This document shows positions 1 to 8,873 of a stretch of 64,000 nucleotides of DNA, piece by piece; the first letter of the stretch is position 1, and every line of letters begins with the position of its first letter. Source of the DNA: DATFVA01 sp963811905 (GTDB lineage: Bacteria; Bacteroidota; Ignavibacteria; Ignavibacteriales; Ignavibacteriaceae); the NCBI GenBank assembly GCA_963811905.1, contig CAWETK010000017.1, forward strand, positions 124,001-188,000, in the 5' to 3' direction. The notes beneath the pieces were generated by a model, which saw only the letters and a program-made list of their open reading frames with translations, was not told the DNA's origin and did no database searches. Both the position numbers and the translations under genes were made by a program.

Positions 1-1093
1 GTCTCCCTATATTACAGTTGTTCATAATTATCGAATCGGTTATATAAGTGTAGCTGTTGACCCTTACATTGGGTCCGAGAAGAGATCTTTCGACAAGTCC
101 TCCGGATACGATCGAACCGTCACAGATAAGCGAATTAAGCGTTCTTCCTACGCGTTCACCCTCGTGAGAAACTGTCTTTGCCGGAGGGAACTGGTACTGG
201 TATGTTCTCATCGGCCAGGACTGATCGTACATATTAAATTCAGGGGTAATGCTGATGAGGTCCATACTCGCCTCAAAATAACTGTCTATCGTACCTATAT
301 CTTTCCAGTAAGGTTTTTCCTTCTTGTTTTCATCGTGAAAGCCGTAAGCAATCACATCGAGATCAGATTTAACCATATAGGGGATAACATCATGTCCGAA
401 ATCATTATTTTTGATCTTCTTATTTTCCATTTCGACGAGAACTTCACGCAGGATATCTGCATTGAAAACATAGATGCCCATATTAATAAAAGAATAACCA
501 GGCTTATCAGGAATTTCGGGTGGTTTAGGAGGCTTCTCTATAAATGACTGAACGTGATAATTTTCATCGACTCCTACAATACCGAACCTGTGAGCCTCAT
601 CTTTTGGAACATCAATGCAGGCAATCGACATCGCAGCTTTGGTATCAACATGATACTGAAGCATTTTGAGATAATCCATTTTATAAATATGGTCGCCGCT
701 AAGTATAAGAACCCATTTGGCTCTTTTGTCGGCAGAGAAAAGATTCATATTTTGATATATTGCATTTGCAGTTCCAAGGTACCAGTCATTATTCAGTTTT
801 CTCTGAGGAGGTACGTTGTAGATAAATTCGCCAAGCTCAGGATTAAAAATGCTCCACGCCTCGTATAAGTGCTGATTAAGAGAATCTGATTTATACTGGG
901 TGAGAACATAAATTCTTCGCAGGCCTGAATTCAGGCAATTGGAAAGAGCAAAGTCGATTATTCTGTATTTACCGCCGAACGGCACTGAAGGTTTACTCCT
1001 TGGCTGGGTTAAAGGAAAAAGTCTTTCCCCCTGTCCTCCTGCGAGCAGCATTGTAACTGTATCGCGAAGGATAGAAGATCCGGGAAATGTCAT
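1..1093 (-). CDS. glgC: Glucose-1-phosphate adenylyltransferase, 3' end cut by window
   Basis: Makes ADP-glucose from glucose-1-phosphate and ATP, the committed step of bacterial glycogen synthesis in the cytoplasm. The complement starts at an ATG at 1093 and stays open to base 1 (364 codons seen; family about 420). Visible motifs: LLAGGQGERLFPLT, the nucleotide-binding G-rich loop with the pyrophosphorylase Arg, near residue 16; KPSVPFGGKYRIIDF; LSGDHIYKMDY; EKPPKPP; and YWKDIGTIDSYFEA. The C-terminal part begins the hexapeptide beta-helix (LLGPNVRVNSYTYITDS) before the window ends. It is divergent from the M1 peptidase gene; no other glg gene is visible. The plus-strand open frames over it are shadows. 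Confidence 0.93.
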   Translation of the reverse strand, partial: MTFPGSSILRDTVTMLLAGGQGERLFPLTQPRSKPSVPFGGKYRIIDFALSNCLNSGLRRIYVLTQYKSDSLNQHLYEAWSIFNPELGEFIYNVPPQRKLNNDWYLGTANAIYQNMNLFSADKRAKWVLILSGDHIYKMDYLKMLQYHVDTKAAMSIACIDVPKDEAHRFGIVGVDENYHVQSFIEKPPKPPEIPDKPGYSFINMGIYVFNADILREVLVEMENKKIKNNDFGHDVIPYMVKSDLDVIAYGFHDENKKEKPYWKDIGTIDSYFEASMDLISITPEFNMYDQSWPMRTYQYQFPPAKTVSHEGERVGRTLNSLICDGSIVSGGLVERSLLGPNVRVNSYTYITDSIIMNNCNIGR

Positions 1094-1148
1094 ATAATAA
1101 AATCCCTCATATTTTGCATTGTATTGGCATTTAATATATCCATTTATG

Positions 1149-1171
1149 ATTTGATTGGCAATTGATCAAAT
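1149..1171. promoter_or_regulatory. Inverted repeat in the glgC/peptidase divergent promoter region
   Basis: ATTTGAT, a 9-base spacer, then ATCAAAT: a perfect 7-bp dyad in the AT-rich gap between the divergent starts of glgC (1093) and the M1 peptidase. Size and place fit an operator for a dimeric regulator, but an AT-rich dyad of this size can occur by chance and no regulator is identified. Confidence 0.25.
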
Positions 1172-1267
1172 TGTTAATTTTATTTATCTCTGAAGAAAAT
1201 ACTATATATGTTAAACAAGTCACTTTCATTAGCTTCTGTAAATACCGGTAACATAATATCATACAGA

Positions 1268-2983
1268 ATGAGCAAAAGAACAAAAATAATTTCAGCATTC
1301 CTTTTCATTATTTTCTTTGCTGCAGGCTGGTACCTGGGAATTACTCCTTTCCAGCAGGGCATCAGAGCTTCGATAGAGAACGGAGCTAAAATTCAAAACA
1401 AACTTATAACTATGCCTCCTGTTGCCATTGAAGCGGGATATATAGCAGATGAACAATATAATCTGGATATTCTGCATTATGATATAAAACTGGATCTTCA
1501 TCCTGAAGACCAGGTATTAAAGGGAGATGTTATATTAACCGGAAGGATGAAAGAAAAGAATCTTGAGAAAATTATCCTGAACTTTCATGATAACATGAAA
1601 ATTACAGGATTGTCTGTCGATGGCAAATCTGCTGAGTATGAGAATGAAAGTTCACGGCTAACTATCAGGCCGGCAGCACCCTTGCCGGATACATTTAAGA
1701 TAGAAATAATTTATGAAGGCAAACCTGAAAGGCAGGGCTTCGGTTCTTTTACATTCGGTAAAAAATATGGACACTGGGTCGTATATAATCTCAGTGAACC
1801 TAATTATGCTTCCACATGGTTTCCCTGCAATGATATGCCTTCTGATAAAGCGTTTCTTGATATGTACCTTACGAACGATACTTCTTATGTTTCTGCCTCA
1901 AATGGTGTGCTTGTAGATAAAACTACAGACGGATCAAGACGCACTTATCACTGGAAAACGCTCTACCCGATATCGACTTATTTAATCTGTCTCTATTCTT
2001 CAGTCTACAGGAATTTCACTGACACATATGTTTCCCAGGATAAAAAAGACACAATGCCTGTTGAGTACTACGCCTTTCCGGAGGACGAAGAGAATGCTAA
2101 AATCGATTACGGCGGGCATCCAGGTATGATTGATTTCTTTTCAAAAACTTTTGGCGAATATCCGTTTATCAAGGAGAAGTACGGAGTTGCTGAATTTCTG
2201 TGGCAGATAGGCGCAATGGAACATCAGACGTTAACCGGCATAGGGTCTAATTTTGTAAGCGGCAAACGATTCTTTACTGATGTTTATGTACACGAGCTTG
2301 CGCACCAGTGGTTCGGCGATGCAGTAGGACCTGAATCGTGGAAAGATATCTGGCTGAATGAAGGATTTGCAACATACTGCGAAGCTTTGTACGTGGAACA
2401 CCTTGCCGGGCCTAAGGCTCTTCGCTCTTCAATGATGAGTAAATTTGATGAGAAATTTTCAGGCACGGTGTATAATCCCAAAGATGATCTTTTCGGCTCA
2501 CTGGTATATGATAAAGGAGCATGGGTATTAAATATGCTCAGATGGGAACTGGGAGATGAAGCTTTTTTCAGGAGCCTGAGAAATTATTACGAAAAATATA
2601 AATACAGGAATGCTTCGACGGATGAATTCAAAGAAGTATGTGAAGAGACTTCAGGAAAAAATCTCGACCAATTCTTCAGACAATGGGTATTTGAAGGGGA
2701 CAATGTGCCTCAGGTAGATTACAGCTGGGAACAGGAAGAAGAATCGGACAGAACATACGATATAACGCTTAAACTCGATCAGGCGGAAAAAGGTTATTCA
2801 GATTATGACCTGCCTATTGAATTCTTATTTAAATCGGAGTCAGCTGAATCAATAACAGAAAAAGTCAGACTAAATGAGAATAATAAAGAATTTCACTTTA
2901 AACTTGATTTTGAGCCGATTGAAGTGATTCCCGATCCCGATAACCATCTTCTGGTTTATTTTAAATTATCCGGCAGTGACTAA
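1268..2983 (+). CDS. Secreted or membrane-anchored M1 family zinc aminopeptidase
   Basis: Zinc metallopeptidase that removes N-terminal residues from peptides, probably in the periplasm. From this ATG the protein begins MSKRTKIISAFLFIIFFAAG, a positively charged start and hydrophobic segment fitting a signal peptide or anchor. An in-frame ATG at 1208 would add 20 residues and put the hydrophobic segment unusually far from the N-terminus. Motifs: GAMEH (GAMEN exopeptidase motif variant, about residue 315), HELAHQWFGD (HExxH zinc site, about residue 342) and WLNEGFATYCE, which carries the third zinc ligand Glu. At 571 residues it has the catalytic core but lacks the long C-terminal domain of PepN-type enzymes. 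Confidence 0.9.
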   Translation: MSKRTKIISAFLFIIFFAAGWYLGITPFQQGIRASIENGAKIQNKLITMPPVAIEAGYIADEQYNLDILHYDIKLDLHPEDQVLKGDVILTGRMKEKNLEKIILNFHDNMKITGLSVDGKSAEYENESSRLTIRPAAPLPDTFKIEIIYEGKPERQGFGSFTFGKKYGHWVVYNLSEPNYASTWFPCNDMPSDKAFLDMYLTNDTSYVSASNGVLVDKTTDGSRRTYHWKTLYPISTYLICLYSSVYRNFTDTYVSQDKKDTMPVEYYAFPEDEENAKIDYGGHPGMIDFFSKTFGEYPFIKEKYGVAEFLWQIGAMEHQTLTGIGSNFVSGKRFFTDVYVHELAHQWFGDAVGPESWKDIWLNEGFATYCEALYVEHLAGPKALRSSMMSKFDEKFSGTVYNPKDDLFGSLVYDKGAWVLNMLRWELGDEAFFRSLRNYYEKYKYRNASTDEFKEVCEETSGKNLDQFFRQWVFEGDNVPQVDYSWEQEEESDRTYDITLKLDQAEKGYSDYDLPIEFLFKSESAESITEKVRLNENNKEFHFKLDFEPIEVIPDPDNHLLVYFKLSGSD

Positions 2984-3044
2984 ATATGGTTTTTATTTTC
3001 ATTATCTCAATCATTAAATTTATAAACAACCATTTTTGTTATTT

Positions 3045-3770
3045 GTGAAAGATTCATACCTCTTCATATCTGATATTCACCTCGGGTTACGGTCCAGGGA
3101 GATAGAAAGCAAGAAAGAACGGCTATTAGTCAAATTCCTGGAATTTGCCAAAAATGAGGCAAAAGAGCTTTTTATTGTCGGAGATCTTTTTGACTACTGG
3201 TTTGAGTACAAGAGGGTTTATCAGAAAGGATACTTCAGGACACTGACTGCTTTACAGGATATTACGGAAGCGGGGATAAAAGTTCATTATTTTATTGGTA
3301 ATCACGATTTTATGCATGGAGACTTCTTTGAGAAGGAAATTGGTGCAGTAATGTATGATGATCCGATAGAGAGGGAATTAAACGGTAAAAGATTTTTTAT
3401 TGGTCACGGCGACGGGATGGTGAAGAACGACACAGGATACAACATCCTGAAGAGAATAATGCGGAACAAAACACTGCAGACATTGTATTCATGGGTTCAT
3501 CCTGATATAGGTATTGCAATTGCCAGCGGAACAAGCAAATCGAGCCGTGAATACACATCAAAAAAGGATTATGGTGAAATTGACGGTTTATACGATGCAG
3601 CCCGGAACAAAATAGATGAAGGATTTGACTATGTTATATTCGGGCATCTGCACCAGAGACAATTTGAAAAGTACAAGAACGGAACTTATATAAATTTAGG
3701 TTCCTGGCTTGATGCCCCGTGTTACGGAACGTTCCGCGGCAATAAATTTGAAATAGTAGAGTGGAAATAA
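3045..3770 (+). CDS. lpxH: UDP-2,3-diacylglucosamine pyrophosphatase (lipid A synthesis)
   Basis: Calcineurin-like phosphoesterase that hydrolyses UDP-2,3-diacylglucosamine to lipid X in the Raetz pathway at the inner membrane. The metal-binding signatures are in order: SDIHLG near the N-terminus, GDLFDYW, GNHDF, GHGDG and FGHLHQR. About 241 residues matches LpxH. I chose GTG at 3045 (MKDSYLFISDIHLG); a TTG at 3036 would add three residues, and neither has a clear ribosome site. The stop is directly followed by the penicillin-binding protein ATG, suggesting co-transcription of two envelope-biogenesis genes. A distant YbbF/LpxH-like phosphoesterase of other specificity is the alternative. Confidence 0.85.
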   Translation: MKDSYLFISDIHLGLRSREIESKKERLLVKFLEFAKNEAKELFIVGDLFDYWFEYKRVYQKGYFRTLTALQDITEAGIKVHYFIGNHDFMHGDFFEKEIGAVMYDDPIERELNGKRFFIGHGDGMVKNDTGYNILKRIMRNKTLQTLYSWVHPDIGIAIASGTSKSSREYTSKKDYGEIDGLYDAARNKIDEGFDYVIFGHLHQRQFEKYKNGTYINLGSWLDAPCYGTFRGNKFEIVEWK

Positions 3771-3771
3771 A

Positions 3772-6054
3772 ATGGCAAAAAAGAAATATCCGGATTCAGA
3801 TATGAAAAAATACTTCAGTGATCCGAAATACCGAAACAGGAAAAGGAAAAAGAGTCCCAATGCCTCGAGGAACAGACTTATTGCTGCCGGGATCATCGCT
3901 GCTTTTATTCTGGCGTTTGCAGTATTTATATTCAGCGGACTTCCATCGCTTGAAGAGCTTGAAAACCCGAAACCTGTACTTGCCAGCAAAGTGTATTCTG
4001 TGGATGGGGAAGTCCTTGGTCAGTTCTTCATAGAAAACAGAGTTGAGACAGACATTGACAGCATTCCAAAGCCATTGATCCATGCCCTAATTGCAACAGA
4101 AGACAGAAGGTTTTATGATCATTGGGGAGTAGATATCTCACGGTTCGCAAAGGCAATGGTGAAGAATGTATTTACATTTTCGCGTGAAGGTGCAAGTACG
4201 ATAACCCAGCAGCTTGCGAAGAACCTTTATAAACTTAAGAGCCGGAATGAAAATATTTTTGAGACAGGGGTGAGGAAGATCAGAGAGTGGATAACTGCAA
4301 TCCAGATCGAAAAGACCTATACGAAAAATGAAATACTTGAGCTTTATCTGAATGTATCCTATTTCGGCAAGGGGGCATACGGCATTGAATCAGCAGCCCA
4401 GGAATATTTCGGCAAGGATGCTTCCGAACTCACGATTCCCGAGTCCTCTTTATTTGTTGCACTGCTTAAATCTTCTGCAAACTATGACCCTGTTAACCAC
4501 TATGATAATGCCATTGCAAGAAGGAACCTTGTTATGGCAAATATGGTTGATGTCGGCTACCTTAGCGAAGAAAAATATCAGGAGCTGAAACAGCAGCCGA
4601 TCGTGCTTACGACAGAAAGGGTGGGAGGGATAAAATCCATTGCTCCCCACTTTATGGAATACATAAGACAGCAGATGACGGCAATGGCGAATAAGTACGG
4701 GTATGACCTATACAGGGACGGACTGAATATCTATACTACAGTTGATATGAGAATGCAGAAGATAGCCAACAAAGCCTGCGAAGAACACCTGGCGGAGTAC
4801 CAGAAGCTGTTCGATAAGAACTGGAGCTGGAGCAAAAATAAGAGTCTGCTTGCAAGTCTGCTTGACCGTGCAATTAAAGATTCGCCGGGATACAAAAAGG
4901 CAGCATCGAAAGAGCAGCGGGCTTCCATATACAATAAAATGAAAAACCGTGAATCTTTTGTGGATTCAGTTAAGGTCGAAGCAACGAAAGTCCAGGTAGG
5001 ATTTGTAGTAATTGACCCCTCAAACGGGCAGATCCGTGCTATGGTTGGAGGCGAGAACCAGAATTTCGGAAGGGGACTCAATCACGTTACCGGTATAAAG
5101 AGACAGCCGGGTTCAGCTTTCAAACCATTTGTGTATACTACTGCAATAGATAACGGCTACTTCCCTGCATACACGCTGCTCGACCAAAAGTTTGACTACA
5201 AGGGATGGTCGCCCAACAATGCAGGCGACGAGTACGGAGGATATATGACGCTAAGGGAAGCTCTTGCAAATTCTGTGAATGTGATTTCAGGGAGAATGAC
5301 AATCAGCAATATTGCTCCTCCCTCCCAAGTTGTAAAGTTTGCGCATAAAATGGGAATCGAATCGGATATAAGTCCCTATCCTTCAATTGCCCTGGGTACA
5401 TCTGAAGTATCTCCGCTCGAATTAACTTCAGCCTACGGTACACTGGCAAACAAAGGTGTACATGTTGACCCGATTTCCATATTAAAAATTGAAGATCACA
5501 ATGGAATTCAGATTGCTGAGTTTACTCCCGAATATACAGAAGCCATATCTCCTCAGACAGCATCTATTGTTACAGATATGATGCAGGATGTAGTGAACTA
5601 TGGAACAGGTGCCGGTCTCAGAAGATACTTCCAGTATCCTGCCGCGGGAAAGACAGGTACTACACAGGATTTTGCTGACGCATGGTTTGTAGGATTTACA
5701 CCGCAACTGGCAGCAGGTGCGTGGGTAGGGTTTGATGATCACAGAGTTAAGTTTACGAACTGGTACGGACAAGGAGCAAAAGCAGCCCTTCCGATCTGGG
5801 GGAAATTTATGGAAGGTGTTTACAAGAAACTAAACCTCCCGCTCAAATACTTTGAGCTTGCTCCCGGAATTGTCTCAATGGAATTCTGCAAGACCACTAT
5901 GGATCTTGGCGATACAAGACTTGCAACGTCCGGCTGTCCAGAAGTTTACACCGATATTATTAACCAGAAGAATCTTCCACCTAACTGCGAGATACACTCC
6001 GGCGGAGGAAGAATCAAGAAGGAAGAAGATAAAAGGGGGGACACAGGGTGGTAA
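3772..6054 (+). CDS. mrcA: Class A penicillin-binding protein 1A (transglycosylase/transpeptidase)
   Basis: Bifunctional murein synthase that polymerises lipid II and cross-links stem peptides in the periplasm. A basic cytoplasmic tail (residues 1-35) and one membrane segment (about 36-56) precede a GT51 domain with EDRRFYDHWGVD (catalytic Glu, about residue 110) and GASTITQQLAKNLY. The transpeptidase domain has the SxxK serine in QPGSAFKPF (about residue 446), the SVN motif in LANSVNVISG, and KTGTTQDFADAW (about 626). At 760 residues it is typical for PBP1A. It begins one base after the lpxH stop. The short C-terminal tail is Gly/Lys-rich. Confidence 0.95.
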   Translation: MAKKKYPDSDMKKYFSDPKYRNRKRKKSPNASRNRLIAAGIIAAFILAFAVFIFSGLPSLEELENPKPVLASKVYSVDGEVLGQFFIENRVETDIDSIPKPLIHALIATEDRRFYDHWGVDISRFAKAMVKNVFTFSREGASTITQQLAKNLYKLKSRNENIFETGVRKIREWITAIQIEKTYTKNEILELYLNVSYFGKGAYGIESAAQEYFGKDASELTIPESSLFVALLKSSANYDPVNHYDNAIARRNLVMANMVDVGYLSEEKYQELKQQPIVLTTERVGGIKSIAPHFMEYIRQQMTAMANKYGYDLYRDGLNIYTTVDMRMQKIANKACEEHLAEYQKLFDKNWSWSKNKSLLASLLDRAIKDSPGYKKAASKEQRASIYNKMKNRESFVDSVKVEATKVQVGFVVIDPSNGQIRAMVGGENQNFGRGLNHVTGIKRQPGSAFKPFVYTTAIDNGYFPAYTLLDQKFDYKGWSPNNAGDEYGGYMTLREALANSVNVISGRMTISNIAPPSQVVKFAHKMGIESDISPYPSIALGTSEVSPLELTSAYGTLANKGVHVDPISILKIEDHNGIQIAEFTPEYTEAISPQTASIVTDMMQDVVNYGTGAGLRRYFQYPAAGKTGTTQDFADAWFVGFTPQLAAGAWVGFDDHRVKFTNWYGQGAKAALPIWGKFMEGVYKKLNLPLKYFELAPGIVSMEFCKTTMDLGDTRLATSGCPEVYTDIINQKNLPPNCEIHSGGGRIKKEEDKRGDTGW

Positions 6055-6150
6055 GCTGATGAATCCTCTTATTAGGAAAAATATTATGTAAATAGTAAAT
6101 TTGTGTCCGTTAAATTTAGAATTGTTCATTTTGATTGTTAAGTGTAATTA

Positions 6151-6260
6151 GCCGGGATGGCGGAATTGGTAGACCTGCCTGCCGGAAGTTAAGATATAGG
6201 TGCAGTCAGGCAGGCGCGCTAGGTTCAGGGTCTCAACGGCAAAAACGAGTGTTCCCGGTC
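6151..6260 (+). pseudogene. Broken tRNA-Leu copy interrupted by a hairpin insertion
   Basis: Bases 6151-6174 match the first 24 bases of the intact tRNA-Leu at 6311 except for two changes in the acceptor stem. A 41-bp insert (6175-6215) then splits the D-arm from the anticodon arm, where the shared sequence resumes (GCGCTAGGTTCAGGGTCT). After that the variable and T arms are degraded: no GGTTCGAATCC-type T-loop is present. The acceptor stem could still pair (GCCGGGA with TCCCGGT). The 5' flank (GAATTGTTCATT and GATTGTTAAGTG) is also repeated before the intact gene, so this is a decayed tandem duplicate. Confidence 0.8.
6175..6215. repeat. 41-bp palindromic (REP-like) insertion inside tRNA-Leu copy
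   Basis: The insert is bounded by the inverted arms CCTGCCTG (6174-6181) and CAGGCAGG (6207-6214), so it would fold as a hairpin with a 25-base loop. A shorter element with the same arms lies at 22641-22658, suggesting a dispersed small palindrome in this genome. Confidence 0.6.
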
Positions 6261-6310
6261 TTGAATGAAATGAATTGTTCATTGTAAATTTTAATTGTTA
6301 AATAGAATTA

Positions 6311-6394
6311 GCCCGAATGGCGGAATTGGTAGACGCGCTAGGTTCAGGGTCTAGTCCATGTACTTGGGTGGGGGTTCGAGTCCCCCTTCGGGCA
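6311..6394 (+). tRNA. tRNA-Leu, anticodon CAG
   Basis: 84 nt. The acceptor stem GCCCGAA pairs with TTCGGGC. The D-arm contains GGCGGAATTGGTAGAC. The anticodon stem CTAGG/TCTAG encloses loop TTCAGGG with anticodon CAG. A long class II variable arm (TCCATGTACTTGGGT) follows, as expected for leucine, then T-arm GGGGGTTCGAGTCCCCC and discriminator A. CCA is not encoded. A strong terminator follows immediately. Confidence 0.96.
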
Positions 6395-6400
6395 CAATTA

Positions 6401-6430
6401 GAAGGCTGCTAAATATTTAGCAGCCTTTTT
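6401..6430 (+). terminator. Rho-independent terminator after tRNA-Leu
   Basis: AAGGCTGCTAAA, a 3-base loop TAT, then TTTAGCAGCCTT followed by Ts: a perfect 12-bp stem, seven bases after the tRNA 3' end. Confidence 0.92.
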
Positions 6431-6454
6431 AATTTACAAAATAAGGGATGAGTA

Positions 6455-6574
6455 TTGTATACAGTTTATGCGATTAAAAGCTGCGTTAATAACTACATTT
6501 ATGTGGGCTTGACAAGTAACCTTGAAGAAAGATTAACTAGACATAATAGGGGATATGAAAAAACCACACGGTAA
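6455..6574 (+). pseudogene. GIY-YIG endonuclease fragment
   Basis: Reading from TTG at 6455 gives 39 residues including YTVYAIKS and NYIYVGLTSNLEERLTRHN, then GYEKTTR and a stop. This is the N-terminal half of a small GIY-YIG nuclease of the UvrC-like/YhbQ-like type: the paired YxI/YVG strands and the Arg and His of the first helix are there. The rest of the domain, including the catalytic Glu, is missing. It is too short to be active and has no ATG, so it is a remnant. It lies between the tRNA terminator and an AraC-type fragment. Confidence 0.75.
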
Positions 6575-6591
6575 GGGTAAGGAACCTGATT

Positions 6592-6978
6592 GTGTCCCGA
6601 AAAAAACTTCAAGAGAAGTTCAGTGAAGATAATTTTACCATACCTAAAGAATTGAAGTCAATCGATGAACAATTTATAAAGAAAATTTTAGATGTAATCG
6701 AAGAACATATTTCAGAAGAAAACTTTGGGATAGAGGATCTAAGCAAAGAAGCTGCAATGAGCAGAAAAACCCTTCACCGCAAAATCGTTGCATTAACTGG
6801 CAAAACTCCAACGCTTTTTATGAGATCGATAAGGCTAACAAAAGCTAAAAAACTTCTTAAAGCTAATGGGAACACAATATCTGAGATAGCATATAGCCTG
6901 GGATTTGGCAGTCCTGCATACTTTACAAAATGTTTCCGAGAAGAATTCGGTTGTTTACCTAGTGAGTTTGCACAGTAG
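6592..6978 (+). CDS. AraC-type DNA-binding domain protein, probable C-terminal remnant
   Basis: 128 residues from a GTG. The C-terminal 100 residues form a clear AraC/XylS double helix-turn-helix: IEDLSKEAAMSRKTLHRKI, then ISEIAYSLGFGSPAYFTKCF ending in the typical FREEFGCLPSEF. It carries no sensor domain. In this group of bacteria such a domain usually sits at the end of a much larger regulator (hybrid two-component or TPR/cyclase type), and the linker residues RKKLQEKF resemble that setting. An in-frame TGA lies just upstream, so this is most likely the surviving end of a decayed regulator. A stand-alone small regulator cannot be excluded. Confidence 0.55.
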   Translation: MSRKKLQEKFSEDNFTIPKELKSIDEQFIKKILDVIEEHISEENFGIEDLSKEAAMSRKTLHRKIVALTGKTPTLFMRSIRLTKAKKLLKANGNTISEIAYSLGFGSPAYFTKCFREEFGCLPSEFAQ

Positions 6979-7130
6979 GTACCTTTAAATCGAATCTCAA
7001 AAAACATCATAAATCTGATATTGTCCCCGGATTTATACAATATGTCACCTGACTGATATCTACTGACCCCCTTTTTAATGTTTATTTACCCTAGAAATTT
7101 TAATAAAAACTATAAGTACGGGAGGATAAA

Positions 7131-7670
7131 ATGAAAATAACGCTTATTATGCTGGTTCTATCAATTTTAATGTATTTTGCCCGGACTGACAGCTATACAA
7201 AGGATTTCTCTCAAGATGTTAAAATATATACCATCTGTTTTACAACCAAAAACGTTTATGCAAAGTCCTACGATAATATATTATTTATTTCTACTGATTC
7301 AGGTAATACCTGGTCATTCAATCCAGAGAATTTCGATTTTAAAAATAAAATTGAAGATGTGTGCTGGTCTGCTGAAATTTACTGTTTTGTTGAAAAAACC
7401 TCGGATGGGGGAAAAGAGTGGGATTCTTATCCAGTAAAAAACGGTGATAGTTTTTGTAATGTTTATTTAATAGACCCTAATATGGGCTATAAAAAGGCTT
7501 TTGAATTTTTGAGTGATGTAACAATGCAAATTATTAGTAATATCGGGGAGGGACAAATTTCAACATTGATTAGGCGACCACAGTCATACACTGAATACTA
7601 CAGCAGTCAAAGTGAAGGTTGGTTGGTCGGGTGGTATTTAGAAGGGTTTATAATCGCCGGATCCAAATAG
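7131..7670 (+). CDS. Secreted protein with BNR/Asp-box-like repeats
   Basis: A strong ribosome site (GGAGG) precedes the ATG. The N-terminus (MKITLIMLVLSILMYFARTDS) fits a signal peptide. Two Asp-box-like segments, STDSGNTWSF and KTSDGGKEWDS, suggest a piece of a beta-propeller of the photosystem-stability/HCF136 or sialidase-like type. At 179 residues it is far too short for a full propeller, so it may be a truncated gene. The C-terminal WLVGWYLEGF is not recognised. Function unknown. Confidence 0.6.
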   Translation: MKITLIMLVLSILMYFARTDSYTKDFSQDVKIYTICFTTKNVYAKSYDNILFISTDSGNTWSFNPENFDFKNKIEDVCWSAEIYCFVEKTSDGGKEWDSYPVKNGDSFCNVYLIDPNMGYKKAFEFLSDVTMQIISNIGEGQISTLIRRPQSYTEYYSSQSEGWLVGWYLEGFIIAGSK

Positions 7671-7749
7671 TTTTACGTAGTATAAGAAAGAAAATAGTGT
7701 GAGCCGATATCCGCAGGAGGTTATAATTCCTTAGCCGGATCTAAACACT

Positions 7750-8644
7750 TTAATTATCCTTTTTGAGGGCATCCAGGATATATTCTTTCACTTCAGCATT
7801 CACTTCTTTTTCAGCGTATTCAGCTATAAAGTCAAAGTCAGAAGGAGTTCCGTATGAATCTAATAAAACCCTAGCGATACTAAACCTTACATAATAATTA
7901 TCGTCGCGGAGTAACCTTACCCGCAATAACTCATGTAAAACTTCATCTTTATGATTGGTAATCAGAGTGTCAAGCGCCAGACAACGATTGGTTGGATCTA
8001 CGTCGAATTTAAACATTTTTACTAAGAATGGATAAGCATCTTTCCGGTTATATTTATATAAGGCGGTTAGTGCATTAAGGCGCAATATATTTAGATCGGC
8101 AGCTGATACTGCTCTTTCGAGCTCAGCCTTTGCAGCTGTAAAATATTTTGTAGAGTCTGAAAGTAATTTTATTAAACATTCTAAGGAACTCTGGTCTATT
8201 TGGGGATAATCAAATCAGCAGATCAAAAACAAGGTTTGCCTTCGAATAATCCCCTAAGTCCATCAATATTTTTGATGCCACAACCTGGTACTCGAGAGGG
8301 TGTATTGTGAAGGTATTATTCCCAAGCGGATTAGATTCTAAAGTATCTATGAATGCTAATGCATATTTCCTGGTCAATTCAGAGTTAAACTTATAAAGTA
8401 AGCCAAGCAAATCACTCTGGTCATACCTATCAAAGTTCGGATTCCAAAATACCTGTTCTATTTTTCCTTTCGCTTCAGAAATATTATACTCATTTATTGA
8501 CGTAATCACGCCGGAAACCTCTACACTGTCCAAACAATTAATAAGTCGCTGCCTTACTTCCCAGGGGATCTCCTGCGGATAGACTCCCAGCGTAATATTG
8601 AAAAAAAAGATAATCGTTAAGATTAAAATTTTAGGCAGCTTCAG
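7750..8644 (-). pseudogene. Exported HEAT-repeat-like protein, frameshifted
   Basis: Two open segments on the minus strand belong to one protein of about 297 residues. The upstream part starts with a hydrophobic leader (LKLPKILILTIIFFFNITLG) and ends at a TGA at 8210 after NLVFDLLI. Removing one T in the run at the stop (ATTTGATTATC) restores the frame: DYPQIDQSSLECLIKLL continues into the downstream part ending ILDALKKDN. Helical pairs such as LRLNALTALYKYNRKDAYPFL and YYVRFSIARVLLDS are HEAT-like. The only candidate start just after the AGGAAGGA ribosome site is CTG at 8644, so the start may also be lost. Partner unknown. Confidence 0.65.
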
Positions 8645-8873
8645 GGTTGTTCCTTCCTATTATTAACTTCAGAAAACAGCAATAATTATTATTCATTCTT
8701 ATTTACAACTTATAATTGATATAAGCAATAATTCTGGAAATTAGGATGAAATTCTCCCGTTGGTTAGTTTGTTCTTCATTTTAAAAAGATTTTAGTTTTT
8801 ATTAATATTGCCGGAGGAAAGTTCACGAATAATTTATCACTTCAGGTAATAAAAATCAGGATTAGAAAAAGTA

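Noticed and set aside
164..868. Two plus-strand open frames (127 and 104 residues)
   Set aside because: They lie antisense to glgC, whose minus-strand frame carries clear pyrophosphorylase motifs. Composition is not protein-like.
6175..6215. Functional tRNA intron
   Set aside because: Bacterial tRNA introns sit in the anticodon loop and are much longer self-splicing elements. Here the T-arm is also lost, so it is a pseudogene.
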